Origin: Agromyces atrinae
Lineage (GTDB): Bacteria > Actinomycetota > Actinomycetes > Actinomycetales > Microbacteriaceae
Assembly: GCF_013407835.1 (NCBI RefSeq)
Contig: NZ_JACCBI010000001.1
Span: forward strand, 1,178,001-1,242,000
DNA length: 64,000 bases
Direction of reading: 5' to 3'
Position numbers and translations under genes: made by a program. The notes under the pieces are model-generated. The model was not told the DNA's origin. It saw nothing but the letters and a program-made list of their open reading frames with translations, and did no database searches. Shown here piece by piece: positions 26,340 to 36,506 of the stretch (positions are counted from its first letter, which is position 1; every line of letters begins with the position of its first letter).

Positions 26340-26822
26340 ATGGTGACTGATTCCCGCCTCGCCGTCGGCGACACCGCGCCCCTCTTCCGCCTCGACGACC
26401 AGGACGGGAACCCCGTCTCCCTCGCCGACCTCCGAGGCGACAAGGTCATCCTCTACTTCTACCCGGCGGCTCTCACGCCGGCGTGCACCGAGCAGACGTG
26501 CGACTTCCGCGACAGCCTGGCGTCGCTCGGGGCACACGGCTACCGCGTGCTCGGAATCTCGAAGGACGACGTCGCGACCCTCAAACAGTTCCAGGAGGCG
26601 GAGCACGTGACCTTCCCGCTGCTCTCCGACGAAGACCTCACCGTGCACCGCGCGTACGCCACGTGGGGCGAGAAGAACCTGTACGGCAAGATCACCGTCG
26701 GCACCCTTCGCACGACTTTCGTCATCGATGAGGACGGCGTCATCACGCACACGTTCTACAACACGAAGGCCAAGAACCACGTCGCGATGCTGCGGAAGAA
26801 GCTCGGGCTCGTCGACGCCTGA
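26340..26822 (+). CDS. bcp: Thioredoxin-dependent peroxiredoxin, Bcp type
   Basis: 160 residues from ATG at 26340 (an adjacent GTG is also possible). It has a thioredoxin-like fold with the peroxidatic motif TPACTEQTC, giving Cys49 and a resolving Cys54 five residues on as in BCP/PrxQ enzymes. Other marks are LYFYPAALTPAC, VLGISKDDVATLKQF and TFVIDEDGVITHTFYN. It reduces hydroperoxides with thioredoxin. It sits at the end of the aroA-rsgA operon and is convergent with a membrane-protein gene only 4 bp away, with no room for a terminator. Confidence 0.94.
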   Translation: MVTDSRLAVGDTAPLFRLDDQDGNPVSLADLRGDKVILYFYPAALTPACTEQTCDFRDSLASLGAHGYRVLGISKDDVATLKQFQEAEHVTFPLLSDEDLTVHRAYATWGEKNLYGKITVGTLRTTFVIDEDGVITHTFYNTKAKNHVAMLRKKLGLVDA

Positions 26823-26826
26823 GCGG

Positions 26827-27258
26827 TCAGCTCTCCGCGGCGTCGTCGGACGCCACGACGCCTCCGGGCGCGGGCGGCATGAACGCGCGCCCGAGAGGCG
26901 GCCAGAGCAGCAGCCCGATGACGATGAGCGCGGGCACGAGGAGCGCCCAGCCGAGGTCGGGGCGGGCGAAGAATCCCTGGAAGCACCCGATCGCGACGGC
27001 GATCTGCAGGACCTGCCACGTGATCGCTCCTCCGCGCACCCACGGTGCCATGCGGAAGGCTCCCACGGCGAGCATGACGACCCAGAGCGCACCGATGGCC
27101 GTGAGCACGAGGAGCGCGATCGCCGACGCGAACGAGTCGGGTTGATCGGTCAGGATCTCGATCAGCAGCCACACGACGATGGCGACGAGCGCGGCGGCCT
27201 CGAGGACCAGGATCGCCCGCAGAATCGCCAATGCCGGGCGGAGGCGCGAAGATTTCAC
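26827..27258 (-). CDS. Small four-helix membrane protein, unknown function
   Basis: 143 residues from GTG at 27258 with the basic start MKSSRLRPALAILRA. Four hydrophobic segments (about 10-33, 45-68, 78-98 and 102-122) are followed by a Pro/acidic tail. Actinobacteria often carry a similar small integral membrane protein, but I know no function. No catalytic residues are recognisable. It is divergent from whiB1 across a 196-bp region that is lower in GC than its surroundings. Confidence 0.75.
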   Translation of the reverse strand: MKSSRLRPALAILRAILVLEAAALVAIVVWLLIEILTDQPDSFASAIALLVLTAIGALWVVMLAVGAFRMAPWVRGGAITWQVLQIAVAIGCFQGFFARPDLGWALLVPALIVIGLLLWPPLGRAFMPPAPGGVVASDDAAES

Positions 27259-27314
27259 AGCGTTATCCCATGCAGAACTATTGATCTCGAACCTCTACTA
27301 TGCCAACATTTATG

Positions 27315-27381
27315 AGGTCAAGTTGACGCTCACAGGGACGTGAGCCGGTCACTCAAGATCCTACTTCCTGCAACTTGACCT
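27315..27381 (+). promoter_or_regulatory. Long-range inverted repeat upstream of whiB1
   Basis: AGGTCAAGTTG (27315-27325) is the exact reverse complement of CAACTTGACCT (27371-27381). Between them a smaller hairpin, CTCAC/GTGAG (27329-27344), is nested. The element ends 73 bp before the whiB1 ATG. It could be a two-site operator or a structured leader. TAGGCG at 27407-27412 is a weak -10 candidate. Confidence 0.5.
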
Positions 27382-27454
27382 TCATCTGCAGTTCTTTTCC
27401 CGCGATTAGGCGTGGAATCGCTGCAGCTCACCCCCGCAACAAGGAGCATCCCCT

Positions 27455-27703
27455 ATGGATTGGCGCGACAAAGCCGCCTGCCTGACAGCAGACCCCGAGC
27501 TGTTCTTCCCCGTCGGCAACACCGGCCCTGCCGTCGACCAGATCGAGAAGGCGAAGGCCGTCTGCGCCCGCTGCACGGTCACCGAGATCTGCCTGCAGTA
27601 CGCCCTCGAGACCGGTCAGGACTCGGGCGTCTGGGGCGGCCTGAGCGAAGACGAGCGTCGGGCGCTGAAGCGTCGCGCCGCTCGCGCACGCCGCGCCTCC
27701 TAG
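27455..27703 (+). CDS. whiB1: WhiB1-type iron-sulfur transcription factor
   Basis: 82 residues from ATG with AAGGAG eight bases upstream. The four cluster-binding cysteines are Cys9, Cys37, Cys40 and Cys46, followed by the G[V/I]WGG turn in DSGVWGGLSEDERR and a basic DNA-binding tail (KRRAARARRAS). The sequence is very close to Mycobacterium WhiB1 (start MDWRxKAxC, motif ELFFPVGN). WhiB1 is an essential NO-sensitive [4Fe-4S] protein that binds the vegetative sigma factor. A strong bidirectional terminator follows. Confidence 0.95.
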   Translation: MDWRDKAACLTADPELFFPVGNTGPAVDQIEKAKAVCARCTVTEICLQYALETGQDSGVWGGLSEDERRALKRRAARARRAS

Positions 27704-27733
27704 AACCTCGCTCGGCACGACTGAAACGTGCCA

Positions 27734-27775
27734 CATATCGGCGGGCGTCGATGTCGATCGACGCCCGCCGATATG
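27734..27775. terminator. Bidirectional terminator, 19-bp perfect stem
   Basis: The stem runs 27734-27752 against 27757-27775 (arm begins CATATCGGCGGGC) with a GTCG tetraloop. It lies between the convergent whiB1 and PdtaS-like kinase genes, 10 bp from the end of the latter. Confidence 0.85.
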
Positions 27776-27785
27776 CGTGAGCGGC

Positions 27786-29291
27786 CTATCGCGCGGACGT
27801 CGACGAACCGAGCCACCGCAGCGGAACGTCGATCGTCACCTCGGTGCCCGCGCCCATGATGGTGTGCCAGTCGATCGTGCCGCCGAGCTCGCCCTGGATG
27901 AGCGTGCGCACGATCTGAGTACCGAGCCCCTCGCCGACCATTCCCTCGGGCAGGCCGGAGCCGGTGTCGCGCACCTTGACGGAGAGCGTCTCGTCGTCGC
28001 GTGAGGCGTTGATCTCGACGTCGCCCTCCCGGCCCGCGAGGCCGTGCTCGACGGCGTTCGTCACGAGCTCCGTGAGCGCGAGGGCGAGCGGAGTCGCGTA
28101 GCCGCTCGGGAGCGTGCCGAACGAGCCCGACTTCTTCGGGTGAGCGGTCGTGTTGTGCGCCGAGGCGACCTCGGCGACGAGAAGCAGGACGCGGTCGAAG
28201 ACCTCGTCGAAGTCGACGTTCTGCGAGAGCCCCTCCGACAGGGTGTCGTGCACGACGGCGATGGCCGCGACGCGGCGCATCGCCTGCGTGAGGGCGTCGC
28301 GCGCCTCGTCGGAGTGCGTGCGACGCGCCTGGATGCGGAGGAGCGACGCCACCGTCTGCAGGTTGTTCTTGACGCGGTGGTGGATCTCGCGGATCGTCGC
28401 GTCCTTCGTGATGAGCTCCTGCTCCTGGTGGCGGAGCTCGGTCACGTCGCGGCAAAGCACGATGGCCCCGACCCGTTCACCGCGGTGGCGGAGCGGGATC
28501 GCGCGGAGCGAGACCGTGACTCCGCGCGATTCGATGTCGGTGCGCCACGGGGCGCGTCCGGTGACGACGAGGGGAAGCGACTCGTCGACGACGATCTTGC
28601 CCGCGAGGAGCCGCGTGGTGACCTCCGCGAGGGACTCCCCTTCGAGCTCGTCGTTGAAGCCCATGCGGTTGAATGCCGAGAGGGCGTTCGGGCTCGCGAA
28701 CGTCGTCGTTCCGTCGACGTCGAGGCGGATGAGGCCGTCGGATGCGCGCGGTGCGCCACGCCGAGGCCCGGTCGGAGCGCCCAGGTCGGGGAAGTCGCCC
28801 GAGGCGATCATCGAGAACAGCTCGTTGGCGCAGTCGTTGAACGTGAGTTCCTGGCGGCTCGGGGTGCGCGTCTCGCTCAGGTTCGTGTGGCGCGTGAGGA
28901 CGGCGACGGGCTCGGACGCGATGTCCGGTCCCGACGTCGAGAGGCGACGCATGACGGGGACCGCACGCACGCGCGTCGGCATCTCCTCGAACCATGCGGG
29001 GGCCGACGAGTCGTGGATCTCGTGCGACTCGAAGGCCGCGGTGACGAGCTCGCGCCACTCCCCCTTGATGTCCTGGCCCACGAAGTCGCGATAGAAGAGC
29101 GTCGCAGCGCTCGACGGCCGCGAGTGAGCGACCGCGACAAAACCGTCGTCGGCACTCGGGACCCAGATCACGATGTCGGCGAAGGCGAGATCGGCGATGA
29201 GCTGAAGGTCACCGACGAGCATGTGCAGCCAATCGACATCGGGCTGACTGCTGCGACCTTGGGCGATAACGAGTTCACTGAGCGTCGACAC
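27786..29291 (-). CDS. pdtaS: Cytosolic sensor histidine kinase, PdtaS-like
   Basis: 501 residues from a GTG. There are no membrane segments. An N-terminal GAF-like region (about 1-155, Trp/His-rich with LAFADIVIWVPSADDGFVAV at its start) is followed by a PAS region (185-290) and a HisKA_2 domain with IREIHHRVKNNLQTVASLLRIQ (quoted in parts: IREIHHRVKNNLQ, TVASLLRIQ), where His of EIHHRVKNN is the acceptor. The HATPase domain shows ELVTNAVEHGL and DTGSGLPEG. It matches mycobacterial PdtaS, which signals to the RNA-binding ANTAR regulator PdtaR and responds to copper/NO. No pdtaR gene is in this window. Confidence 0.9.
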   Translation of the reverse strand: MSTLSELVIAQGRSSQPDVDWLHMLVGDLQLIADLAFADIVIWVPSADDGFVAVAHSRPSSAATLFYRDFVGQDIKGEWRELVTAAFESHEIHDSSAPAWFEEMPTRVRAVPVMRRLSTSGPDIASEPVAVLTRHTNLSETRTPSRQELTFNDCANELFSMIASGDFPDLGAPTGPRRGAPRASDGLIRLDVDGTTTFASPNALSAFNRMGFNDELEGESLAEVTTRLLAGKIVVDESLPLVVTGRAPWRTDIESRGVTVSLRAIPLRHRGERVGAIVLCRDVTELRHQEQELITKDATIREIHHRVKNNLQTVASLLRIQARRTHSDEARDALTQAMRRVAAIAVVHDTLSEGLSQNVDFDEVFDRVLLLVAEVASAHNTTAHPKKSGSFGTLPSGYATPLALALTELVTNAVEHGLAGREGDVEINASRDDETLSVKVRDTGSGLPEGMVGEGLGTQIVRTLIQGELGGTIDWHTIMGAGTEVTIDVPLRWLGSSTSAR

Positions 29292-29317
29292 GACCTCCAG
29301 CGTAGTGCGACTCTGAA

Positions 29318-30565
29318 TTACCCTGCGGCCAGGCTGCGTCGGAGCGCACGTCGCGGCCGGACGGCCAGATCGTCGGCGGCGATCGGCAGCAGGACGGTGT
29401 CGACGAGGCCGCGGATTCCTGCACGGAGGCCCGACCGTGGAGCAGCCTCTCGGAGCGTGCGCGCGAGCAGGATGGCCGCATCGCTCGCGCGTTGGTCATG
29501 GGGCAGGAGCGTCGCCGTCTCGATGCCCGCGAAGCGGCGGAGCGACTGCCGCACCTGCCCGGCGGCATCGATGCCGAGCGCTGATCCCCGCACGCGATTG
29601 ATCACGACGTGCACGCGCGAGGTCGACACGACATCGAGCAGGTCGACGTGGGCGCGGAGGAACCGCGCGAGACCGATGGGGTCGGCGAGCCCGACCGCGA
29701 GCACGTCATCGGCGAGACGCAGGCTCGCCGCGGTCGCCGCGTTGCGCCGAGGCGAGAAGAGATCGCTCGAGAGCTCGTCGTCGGCCTCGAGGTTGAACCC
29801 CACGTCGATGACGATGTCGGTGGCGACGGTACGGAGCACCTCGATGGCCGCGTCGATGCGGTCGGGCGCGAGCTCCGGCCACCGCCGCGACGTCGGGATT
29901 CCGGTCAGCACGCGGAACGGGCCCCCGGCCGCAGAGTAGACGGGTGCGATGCGGTCGAACTCGGCGCGATCGAGACTTCCGCTGCCGGCGAGCCTGCACG
30001 CCGACGCGAACCCGGGAGCTTCGTCGAGGAGGCCGAGTGCGGGCGCGATCGCACCGCCGTAGGTGTCGGCATCGATGAGCACGACGTCGCGACCGCGCGC
30101 AGCGAGCTCGGCGGCGACGTTGATCGACAGCGTCGTCCGACCGGGCGCACCCGCGGGCCCCCAGACCGCGATGACCCGAGCACCCCGCGGGTGCGCGGCC
30201 TCCGCCGTCTCGTCGACGCGCGCGCCGAGGACGGCCGACCCCCGGACGAAGGCGTCGATCTCCCCCCACGCGACGTCCGCCTCGAGCACCTCGTGGATAC
30301 CGAGCGAGCGTGCGTGGTGACGATCGAGGTCGGTCGAGGCGAGCGCGACGACGCGGATGCCGCGCGAGTCGGTCGCTCGCAGCAGGTCGGCGCTGAGCGT
30401 CGAACGGCCGGCGCCGGCGAGGACGACGTCGACCTCGAGGTCCGGCAGCCTCGCTTCGGCCTCGCGAGACGACAGGAGGCGCGCCACGACGGTGTGACCG
30501 TGTTCGACGATGTCGGCCAGCAGCCGGTCTTCGGTCGCGTGGTCGAGGATGAGGAGCAGTCTCAC
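29318..30565 (-). CDS. CpaE/MinD-like P-loop ATPase
   Basis: 415 residues from GTG at 30565. The first 125 residues form a receiver-like fold without a clear phospho-acceptor (VDVVLAGAGRST), as in CpaE/TadZ. The ATPase part has the deviant Walker A GPAGAPGRTTLSIN (near 135-148), VVLIDADTYGG as switch I and VIDVGFNLE as Walker B region. CpaE/TadZ proteins place Flp/Tad pilus machinery at the pole. Here the gene follows a SAF/CpaB-like gene by one base, but no CpaF ATPase or TadB/C platform gene is nearby, so the role may be another membrane process. Confidence 0.8.
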   Translation of the reverse strand: MRLLLILDHATEDRLLADIVEHGHTVVARLLSSREAEARLPDLEVDVVLAGAGRSTLSADLLRATDSRGIRVVALASTDLDRHHARSLGIHEVLEADVAWGEIDAFVRGSAVLGARVDETAEAAHPRGARVIAVWGPAGAPGRTTLSINVAAELAARGRDVVLIDADTYGGAIAPALGLLDEAPGFASACRLAGSGSLDRAEFDRIAPVYSAAGGPFRVLTGIPTSRRWPELAPDRIDAAIEVLRTVATDIVIDVGFNLEADDELSSDLFSPRRNAATAASLRLADDVLAVGLADPIGLARFLRAHVDLLDVVSTSRVHVVINRVRGSALGIDAAGQVRQSLRRFAGIETATLLPHDQRASDAAILLARTLREAAPRSGLRAGIRGLVDTVLLPIAADDLAVRPRRALRRSLAAG

Positions 30566-30566
30566 G

Positions 30567-31187
30567 TCACTCCCCCGGCCCGGCGGGGACGAGGCTGATC
30601 ACGTCGCCCGCGGCGACGGCCGCGAGGACGGCGGCGACGTCCGAACGGGGAACGATGAGTTCGACGGAGAGGGTGCTTCTCCCGCCGACGACGGACGCGT
30701 CATCGCGGATCTCGACGACCTCCGCTCCGCCGACGAGCACGCGCGGTGGGAGCGACTCGTCGTTCGAACCGCGCCCGGAGGCGACCGACCACGCATCGAC
30801 GACGGCTCCCTCGGCGACGTCGCGCGAGACGGCGCCGACGACGGTGACCACGACGCGTGCATCTGCCGCGCGGTGCGCCTCGTCGACCGATCCGAGCGGG
30901 ACGAGTTCACCCTCGGCGACGGCCCGGGTGACGACGAGGGGCCCCGCGTCGAATGCCGAATCGTCGAGATAGGCGGCGGCCGTCGCACCGAGGCGCACCG
31001 GGGTCTCGACGAGATCGTCCGCATCGATCTCGTCGCCCGGCGAGAGGTGCTCCTTCGCCACGAGGGCCGTCGAGTAGTCATCGAGGCTCGCGACGAGGCC
31101 GACGACTCCCGCGATGGAGGCGACGACGAGGGCCGCTCCGATCAAGAATCGAGGGTCGAGCCCCCACGAGCGTGCACGTCCAGCCAT
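30567..31187 (-). CDS. SAF-domain membrane-anchored protein, CpaB/RcpC-like
   Basis: 206 residues. A short basic cytoplasmic N-terminus, one membrane helix (about 15-35) and an extracytoplasmic SAF domain starting at LVAKEHLSPGDEIDADDLVE. Its second half holds a beta-rich region ending PAGPGE. CpaB/RcpC proteins help assemble the outer part of Flp pili; in Gram-positive bacteria similar short forms accompany CpaE-like ATPases. It is one base upstream of the CpaE-like gene and so in the same operon. It is divergent from an HTH gene across a region with a DnaA box. Confidence 0.8.
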   Translation of the reverse strand: MAGRARSWGLDPRFLIGAALVVASIAGVVGLVASLDDYSTALVAKEHLSPGDEIDADDLVETPVRLGATAAAYLDDSAFDAGPLVVTRAVAEGELVPLGSVDEAHRAADARVVVTVVGAVSRDVAEGAVVDAWSVASGRGSNDESLPPRVLVGGAEVVEIRDDASVVGGRSTLSVELIVPRSDVAAVLAAVAAGDVISLVPAGPGE

Positions 31188-31242
31188 CTCATCCCTCTCT
31201 CACGACTCGACCATGCTCGCCCACGGGCGCGGCCGATGGGAG

Positions 31243-31251
31243 TTATCCACA
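31243..31251 (+). promoter_or_regulatory. Perfect DnaA box
   Basis: TTATCCACA, identical to the consensus DnaA 9-mer, in the 103-bp divergent region between the SAF gene and the HTH gene. A second box of the actinobacterial form lies at 32216. Confidence 0.5.
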
Positions 31252-31290
31252 GGACTGACCGCTGAGACGTCGGAGGGGGATAATCGATTC

Positions 31291-31575
31291 ATGACCTCGC
31301 CCGGAGACGCCTCCGTCGGTCGCTTCCTCACCGTCTCGGACACCGCCGAGATCCTCAGCATCACGGTGAGCGAGGCGACCGATCTCGTGCGCTCGGGCGA
31401 GCTCCCGGCGATCCGCGTCGGCGCGAGTGGCCTCTGGCGCGTCGAGCGAACCGTCCTCGAGGCCTACATCGATGCGAAGTACGAGGAGTCGAGGCGCCTC
31501 GCGCTGTGGCTCCAAGCCGACTTCGCCGCGCTCCCCGAATTGTCGGGCGGCGCGATCATCCGCCCTTCCGACTGA
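31291..31575 (+). CDS. Small helix-turn-helix (excisionase/MerR-type) DNA-binding protein
   Basis: 94 residues from ATG. The HTH_17 (excisionase family) fold reads FLTVSDTAEILSITVSEATDLVRSGELPAIRVGASGLWRVER, quoted here in parts: FLTVSDTAEILSI, VSEATDLVRSGELPAIRVG and GLWRVER. A short helical tail follows. Despite the family name nothing else here suggests a mobile element; such proteins are widespread single-copy actinobacterial DNA-binding factors. It is convergent with the next gene across 6 bp. Targets unknown. Confidence 0.82.
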   Translation: MTSPGDASVGRFLTVSDTAEILSITVSEATDLVRSGELPAIRVGASGLWRVERTVLEAYIDAKYEESRRLALWLQADFAALPELSGGAIIRPSD

Positions 31576-31581
31576 CGGTCG

Positions 31582-32178
31582 TCACTCCATCGTGAGGTAG
31601 CGGATCGCCGTGAGCGGCAGGATTCGGAACTCCGCGACATCCCGCGTTCGCCGCGGCACGCCGCGTTCGTGCACGGCGAGATCGATGTGATCCCTCGCGA
31701 CGCGGTCGATCGTGCCGTGCACACGACCGGTGACCGTCACGATCGAGACTCCGACTCGGCGACGACAGAGGTCGCGGAGCGCGAAGACGAGCCCGATGCG
31801 CTCCATGAGCCTCGCCGTCGACTCGCGCTCGGTCTCGAGACTCGCGGCGATGCGCGACTCGCTCGTGACGACGATGGCTGTGACCGAGGCGAACGGGATG
31901 ACGCAGGCCAACGGATACGGTCCCTCGCCGATGATGTCGCCGGCGAGCCAGTCGCGACCGAATGCGGTCGGTCGGACGTGGAAGGTCTCGTCGCCGATCT
32001 CGACACGCACTGCCGATGCAGCAGGCTCTCCGGGTGCGGCGAGAGCCGCGATGCGCTCGCGGAGCGACAGTCGCCCGAGCCGCAGCCGCTCCTCCTCCTG
32101 ACGGAGCCCGCGGTCCTCGAGGTCGAGCTCGCGATCGAGCTGGACTTCGAGGTCGTCGAAGAGTCGGTTCCAACGCAT
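31582..32178 (-). CDS. Conserved hypothetical protein with possible Sm-like C-terminal barrel
   Basis: 198 residues from ATG at 32178. A charged helical N-terminus (about 1-48, heptad-like Leu/Glu/Arg) precedes a beta-rich body. The segment GVSIVTVTGRVHGTIDRVARDHIDL (quoted in parts: GVSIVTVTGRVHGT, IDRVARDHIDL) resembles the two-strand Sm/LSm pattern in which a polar strand, G-x-x-x-G turn and DHI/VDL strand follow each other. This is only a visual likeness. No enzyme motif or membrane segment is seen. The gene lies between two DnaA boxes and is divergent from the Rv3235-like gene. Confidence 0.7.
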   Translation of the reverse strand: MRWNRLFDDLEVQLDRELDLEDRGLRQEEERLRLGRLSLRERIAALAAPGEPAASAVRVEIGDETFHVRPTAFGRDWLAGDIIGEGPYPLACVIPFASVTAIVVTSESRIAASLETERESTARLMERIGLVFALRDLCRRRVGVSIVTVTGRVHGTIDRVARDHIDLAVHERGVPRRTRDVAEFRILPLTAIRYLTME

Positions 32179-32215
32179 GATCGAACGCTAGCGCGAGGAA
32201 GCGACCCCGAATCGG

Positions 32216-32224
32216 TTGTCCACA
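32216..32224 (+). promoter_or_regulatory. Perfect DnaA box (actinobacterial TTGTCCACA form)
   Basis: TTGTCCACA lies in the divergent region between the hypothetical and Rv3235-like genes, 18 bp upstream of a TTGACA -35 element. This is the DnaA-box form preferred in Streptomyces and mycobacteria. Confidence 0.5.
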
Positions 32225-32241
32225 GCACGGTGTCACACAGA

Positions 32242-32271
32242 TTGACAGATCCTCATGCAAGCGCTTACATA
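32242..32271 (+). promoter_or_regulatory. Vegetative promoter overlapped by a LacI-type operator
   Basis: A consensus -35 TTGACA (32242-32247), an 18-base spacer and TACATA (32266-32271) as -10 form the clearest vegetative promoter in the window. The near-palindrome TGCAAGCGCTTACA (32256-32269) fills the spacer and most of the -10, and fits the LacI/CcpA-family pattern TGNAANCGNTTNCA. A LacI-family repressor bound here would block the Rv3235-like gene. No lacI-family gene is in the window. Confidence 0.6.
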
Positions 32272-32316
32272 CTCTCTGACGTGAGGTCACCCTCATTCGG
32301 GGGGAAGGAGTGCAGC

Positions 32317-32721
32317 ATGACACGGGGTTCATCACCAGAAGCGCGGGCGGCGGTCGTCGAGACGGATCTCGATCGAACGACACTCCCCGACCCCGACCCC
32401 TTGCTCGTGAACCTCACGCGCTGCACCATGGAGGTCCTCGCGGGAGCGCGCGACATCGAGCAGCTGGCTCGCTGGGTGTCCGACGACGCCTTCCGGCATC
32501 TGCTCAAGCGGTCCATCCTCGCGGATCGCGCTCGTCGGGTGAAGGGCGTCGCACCGACGCGACCCGTCCTCACCGTCGGGCGCATCATGCGCGGTGCTCC
32601 GACCGACGGCGTGGTCGAGGCCGTGATCATGGTGCACCAGCGGGCGCGTTCCCGCGCGGTCGCCATCCGCCTGGAGGAGTTCAAGGGCCGCTGGCGCGCG
32701 GCCGCCATCAACGTGCTGTAG
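32317..32721 (+). CDS. Rv3235-family protein, unknown function
   Basis: 134 residues from ATG with AAGGAG six bases upstream. It resembles the Rv3235-family proteins found beside secA in actinobacteria. A variable N-terminus is followed by a helical segment (MEVLAGARDIEQLARWVSDDAFRHLLKRSI, quoted in parts: MEVLAGARDIEQLARW, DDAFRHLLKRSI) and a compact beta part ending AVAIRLEEFKGRWRAAAINVL (last block: RLEEFKGRWRAAAINVL). The end resembles small nuclear-transport-factor-2-like proteins, but no active site is known. It has its own strong promoter with a LacI-type operator and is followed by a terminator. Confidence 0.85.
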   Translation: MTRGSSPEARAAVVETDLDRTTLPDPDPLLVNLTRCTMEVLAGARDIEQLARWVSDDAFRHLLKRSILADRARRVKGVAPTRPVLTVGRIMRGAPTDGVVEAVIMVHQRARSRAVAIRLEEFKGRWRAAAINVL

Positions 32722-32741
32722 GCGAACCGCCACGACGACGA

Positions 32742-32777
32742 AGCGGCCGGGCGGACCTCATGGTCCGCCCGGCCGCT
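32742..32777. terminator. Bidirectional terminator, 16-bp perfect stem
   Basis: Arms 32742-32757 and 32762-32777 (AGCGGCCGGGCGGACC and its complement) enclose a TCAT tetraloop. It separates the convergent Rv3235-like and secA genes. Confidence 0.85.
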
Positions 32778-32800
32778 CGATGTCTCACGAGTGTGTCAGG

Positions 32801-35608
<2,808 letters not shown>

Positions 35609-35749
35609 GAATGCTCTCCCAAAATTTCGATCGGCGCAGGGCACGACGGTCGCCGCCGTTGCCGACGGTCATGATAGCCATGCTAGTGCCCGGCTCACTG
35701 GCAATCGACTGCGCCCGGGCTTCCGAGACGCCCGATCGCGGACAGCGAA

Positions 35750-35782
35750 ACGCCCCGGACCTCGTGTCGAGATCCGGGGCGT
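35750..35782 (-). terminator. Hairpin terminator downstream of hpf
   Basis: ACGCCCCGGA (35750-35759) pairs with TCCGGGGCGT (35773-35782), and an inner CTCG/CGAG pairing closes the 13-base loop. It starts 11 bp after the hpf stop and is followed by TTTC on the minus strand, so secA is probably transcribed mainly from its own promoter. Confidence 0.7.
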
Positions 35783-35792
35783 CGCGGGCAGG

Positions 35793-36506
35793 TCAGGCGC
35801 GGGCGCCGGCCTGCACCAACTGCTCTTCGAGACCTTCCGGGCTCGCGGCATCGGCGTTCTCATCGAGGCCGATGACGCCGTAGTCCCAGCCCTTGCGGCG
35901 GTACACGACGCTCGGGCGTCCCGATTCGGAGTCGAGGAACAGGTAGAAGTCGTGACCGACGAGCTCCATGTAGTAGAGCGCGTCGTCGACCGTCATCGGC
36001 GTGCCGGCGAACGTCTTCCGTCGGATCACGACGGGTGTGTACACGTCGCTCTCGTCGGGCTCCGCCTCCTCCGCCTCGGCCACGACGGGGATCGCTCCCG
36101 TGCGCACGCGCTCGAGGACCTCGGCGTCCGCCGGGGTGATGTCGACGACGCTGAAGCCGCCGTCCGAGGCCTCGCGCAGGGAGGTCGGGCGATGCTTTCC
36201 GCGATGGACCTTCTTGCGGTCCTTGGCTCGGCGTATGCGTTCGAGCAACCGACCGAGAGCAACATCGAAGGCCGCGTACTTGTCGGACCCGTCGGCTTCG
36301 GCTCGCACGACAGGACCCTTTCCGATGAGGGTGAGCTCCACCCGATCGGGGCCGGCGTTGCCGTTGGTCTCGTGGTGCCTCGTGACCTTCACTTCGAGCG
36401 CGAGCGCCCGGTCGGCCAGGTGTGAGACCTTCTCAGCCTTCTCATCGACGTAGTCCCGGAATCGATCGGTGATCCCAACGTTGCGTCCGACGATGTTCAG
36501 TTCCAT
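35793..36506 (-). CDS. hpf: Long-form ribosome hibernation-promoting factor
   Basis: 237 residues from ATG at 36506 with GGAGG five bases upstream. The N-terminal S30AE domain (about 1-100, MELNIVGRNVGITDRFRDYV) binds the 30S decoding site. A linker rich in acidic residues follows, and then the C-terminal S30AE_C domain (about 175-237, VIRRKTFAGTPMTVDDALYYMELVGHDFYLF, quoted in parts: VIRRKTFAGTPMTVDDA, LYYMELVGHDFYLF) dimerises 70S ribosomes. The length matches long HPF of Gram-positive bacteria. Its place between comF and secA is typical for actinobacteria. It is expressed chiefly in stationary phase in known cases. Confidence 0.95.
   Translation of the reverse strand: MELNIVGRNVGITDRFRDYVDEKAEKVSHLADRALALEVKVTRHHETNGNAGPDRVELTLIGKGPVVRAEADGSDKYAAFDVALGRLLERIRRAKDRKKVHRGKHRPTSLREASDGGFSVVDITPADAEVLERVRTGAIPVVAEAEEAEPDESDVYTPVVIRRKTFAGTPMTVDDALYYMELVGHDFYLFLDSESGRPSVVYRRKGWDYGVIGLDENADAASPEGLEEQLVQAGARA

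Noticed and set aside
31291..31575. Excisionase-like gene as a sign of a prophage or integrative element
   Set aside because: No integrase, attachment-site repeat or tRNA is nearby, composition matches the neighbours, and such small HTH proteins are common chromosomal genes.
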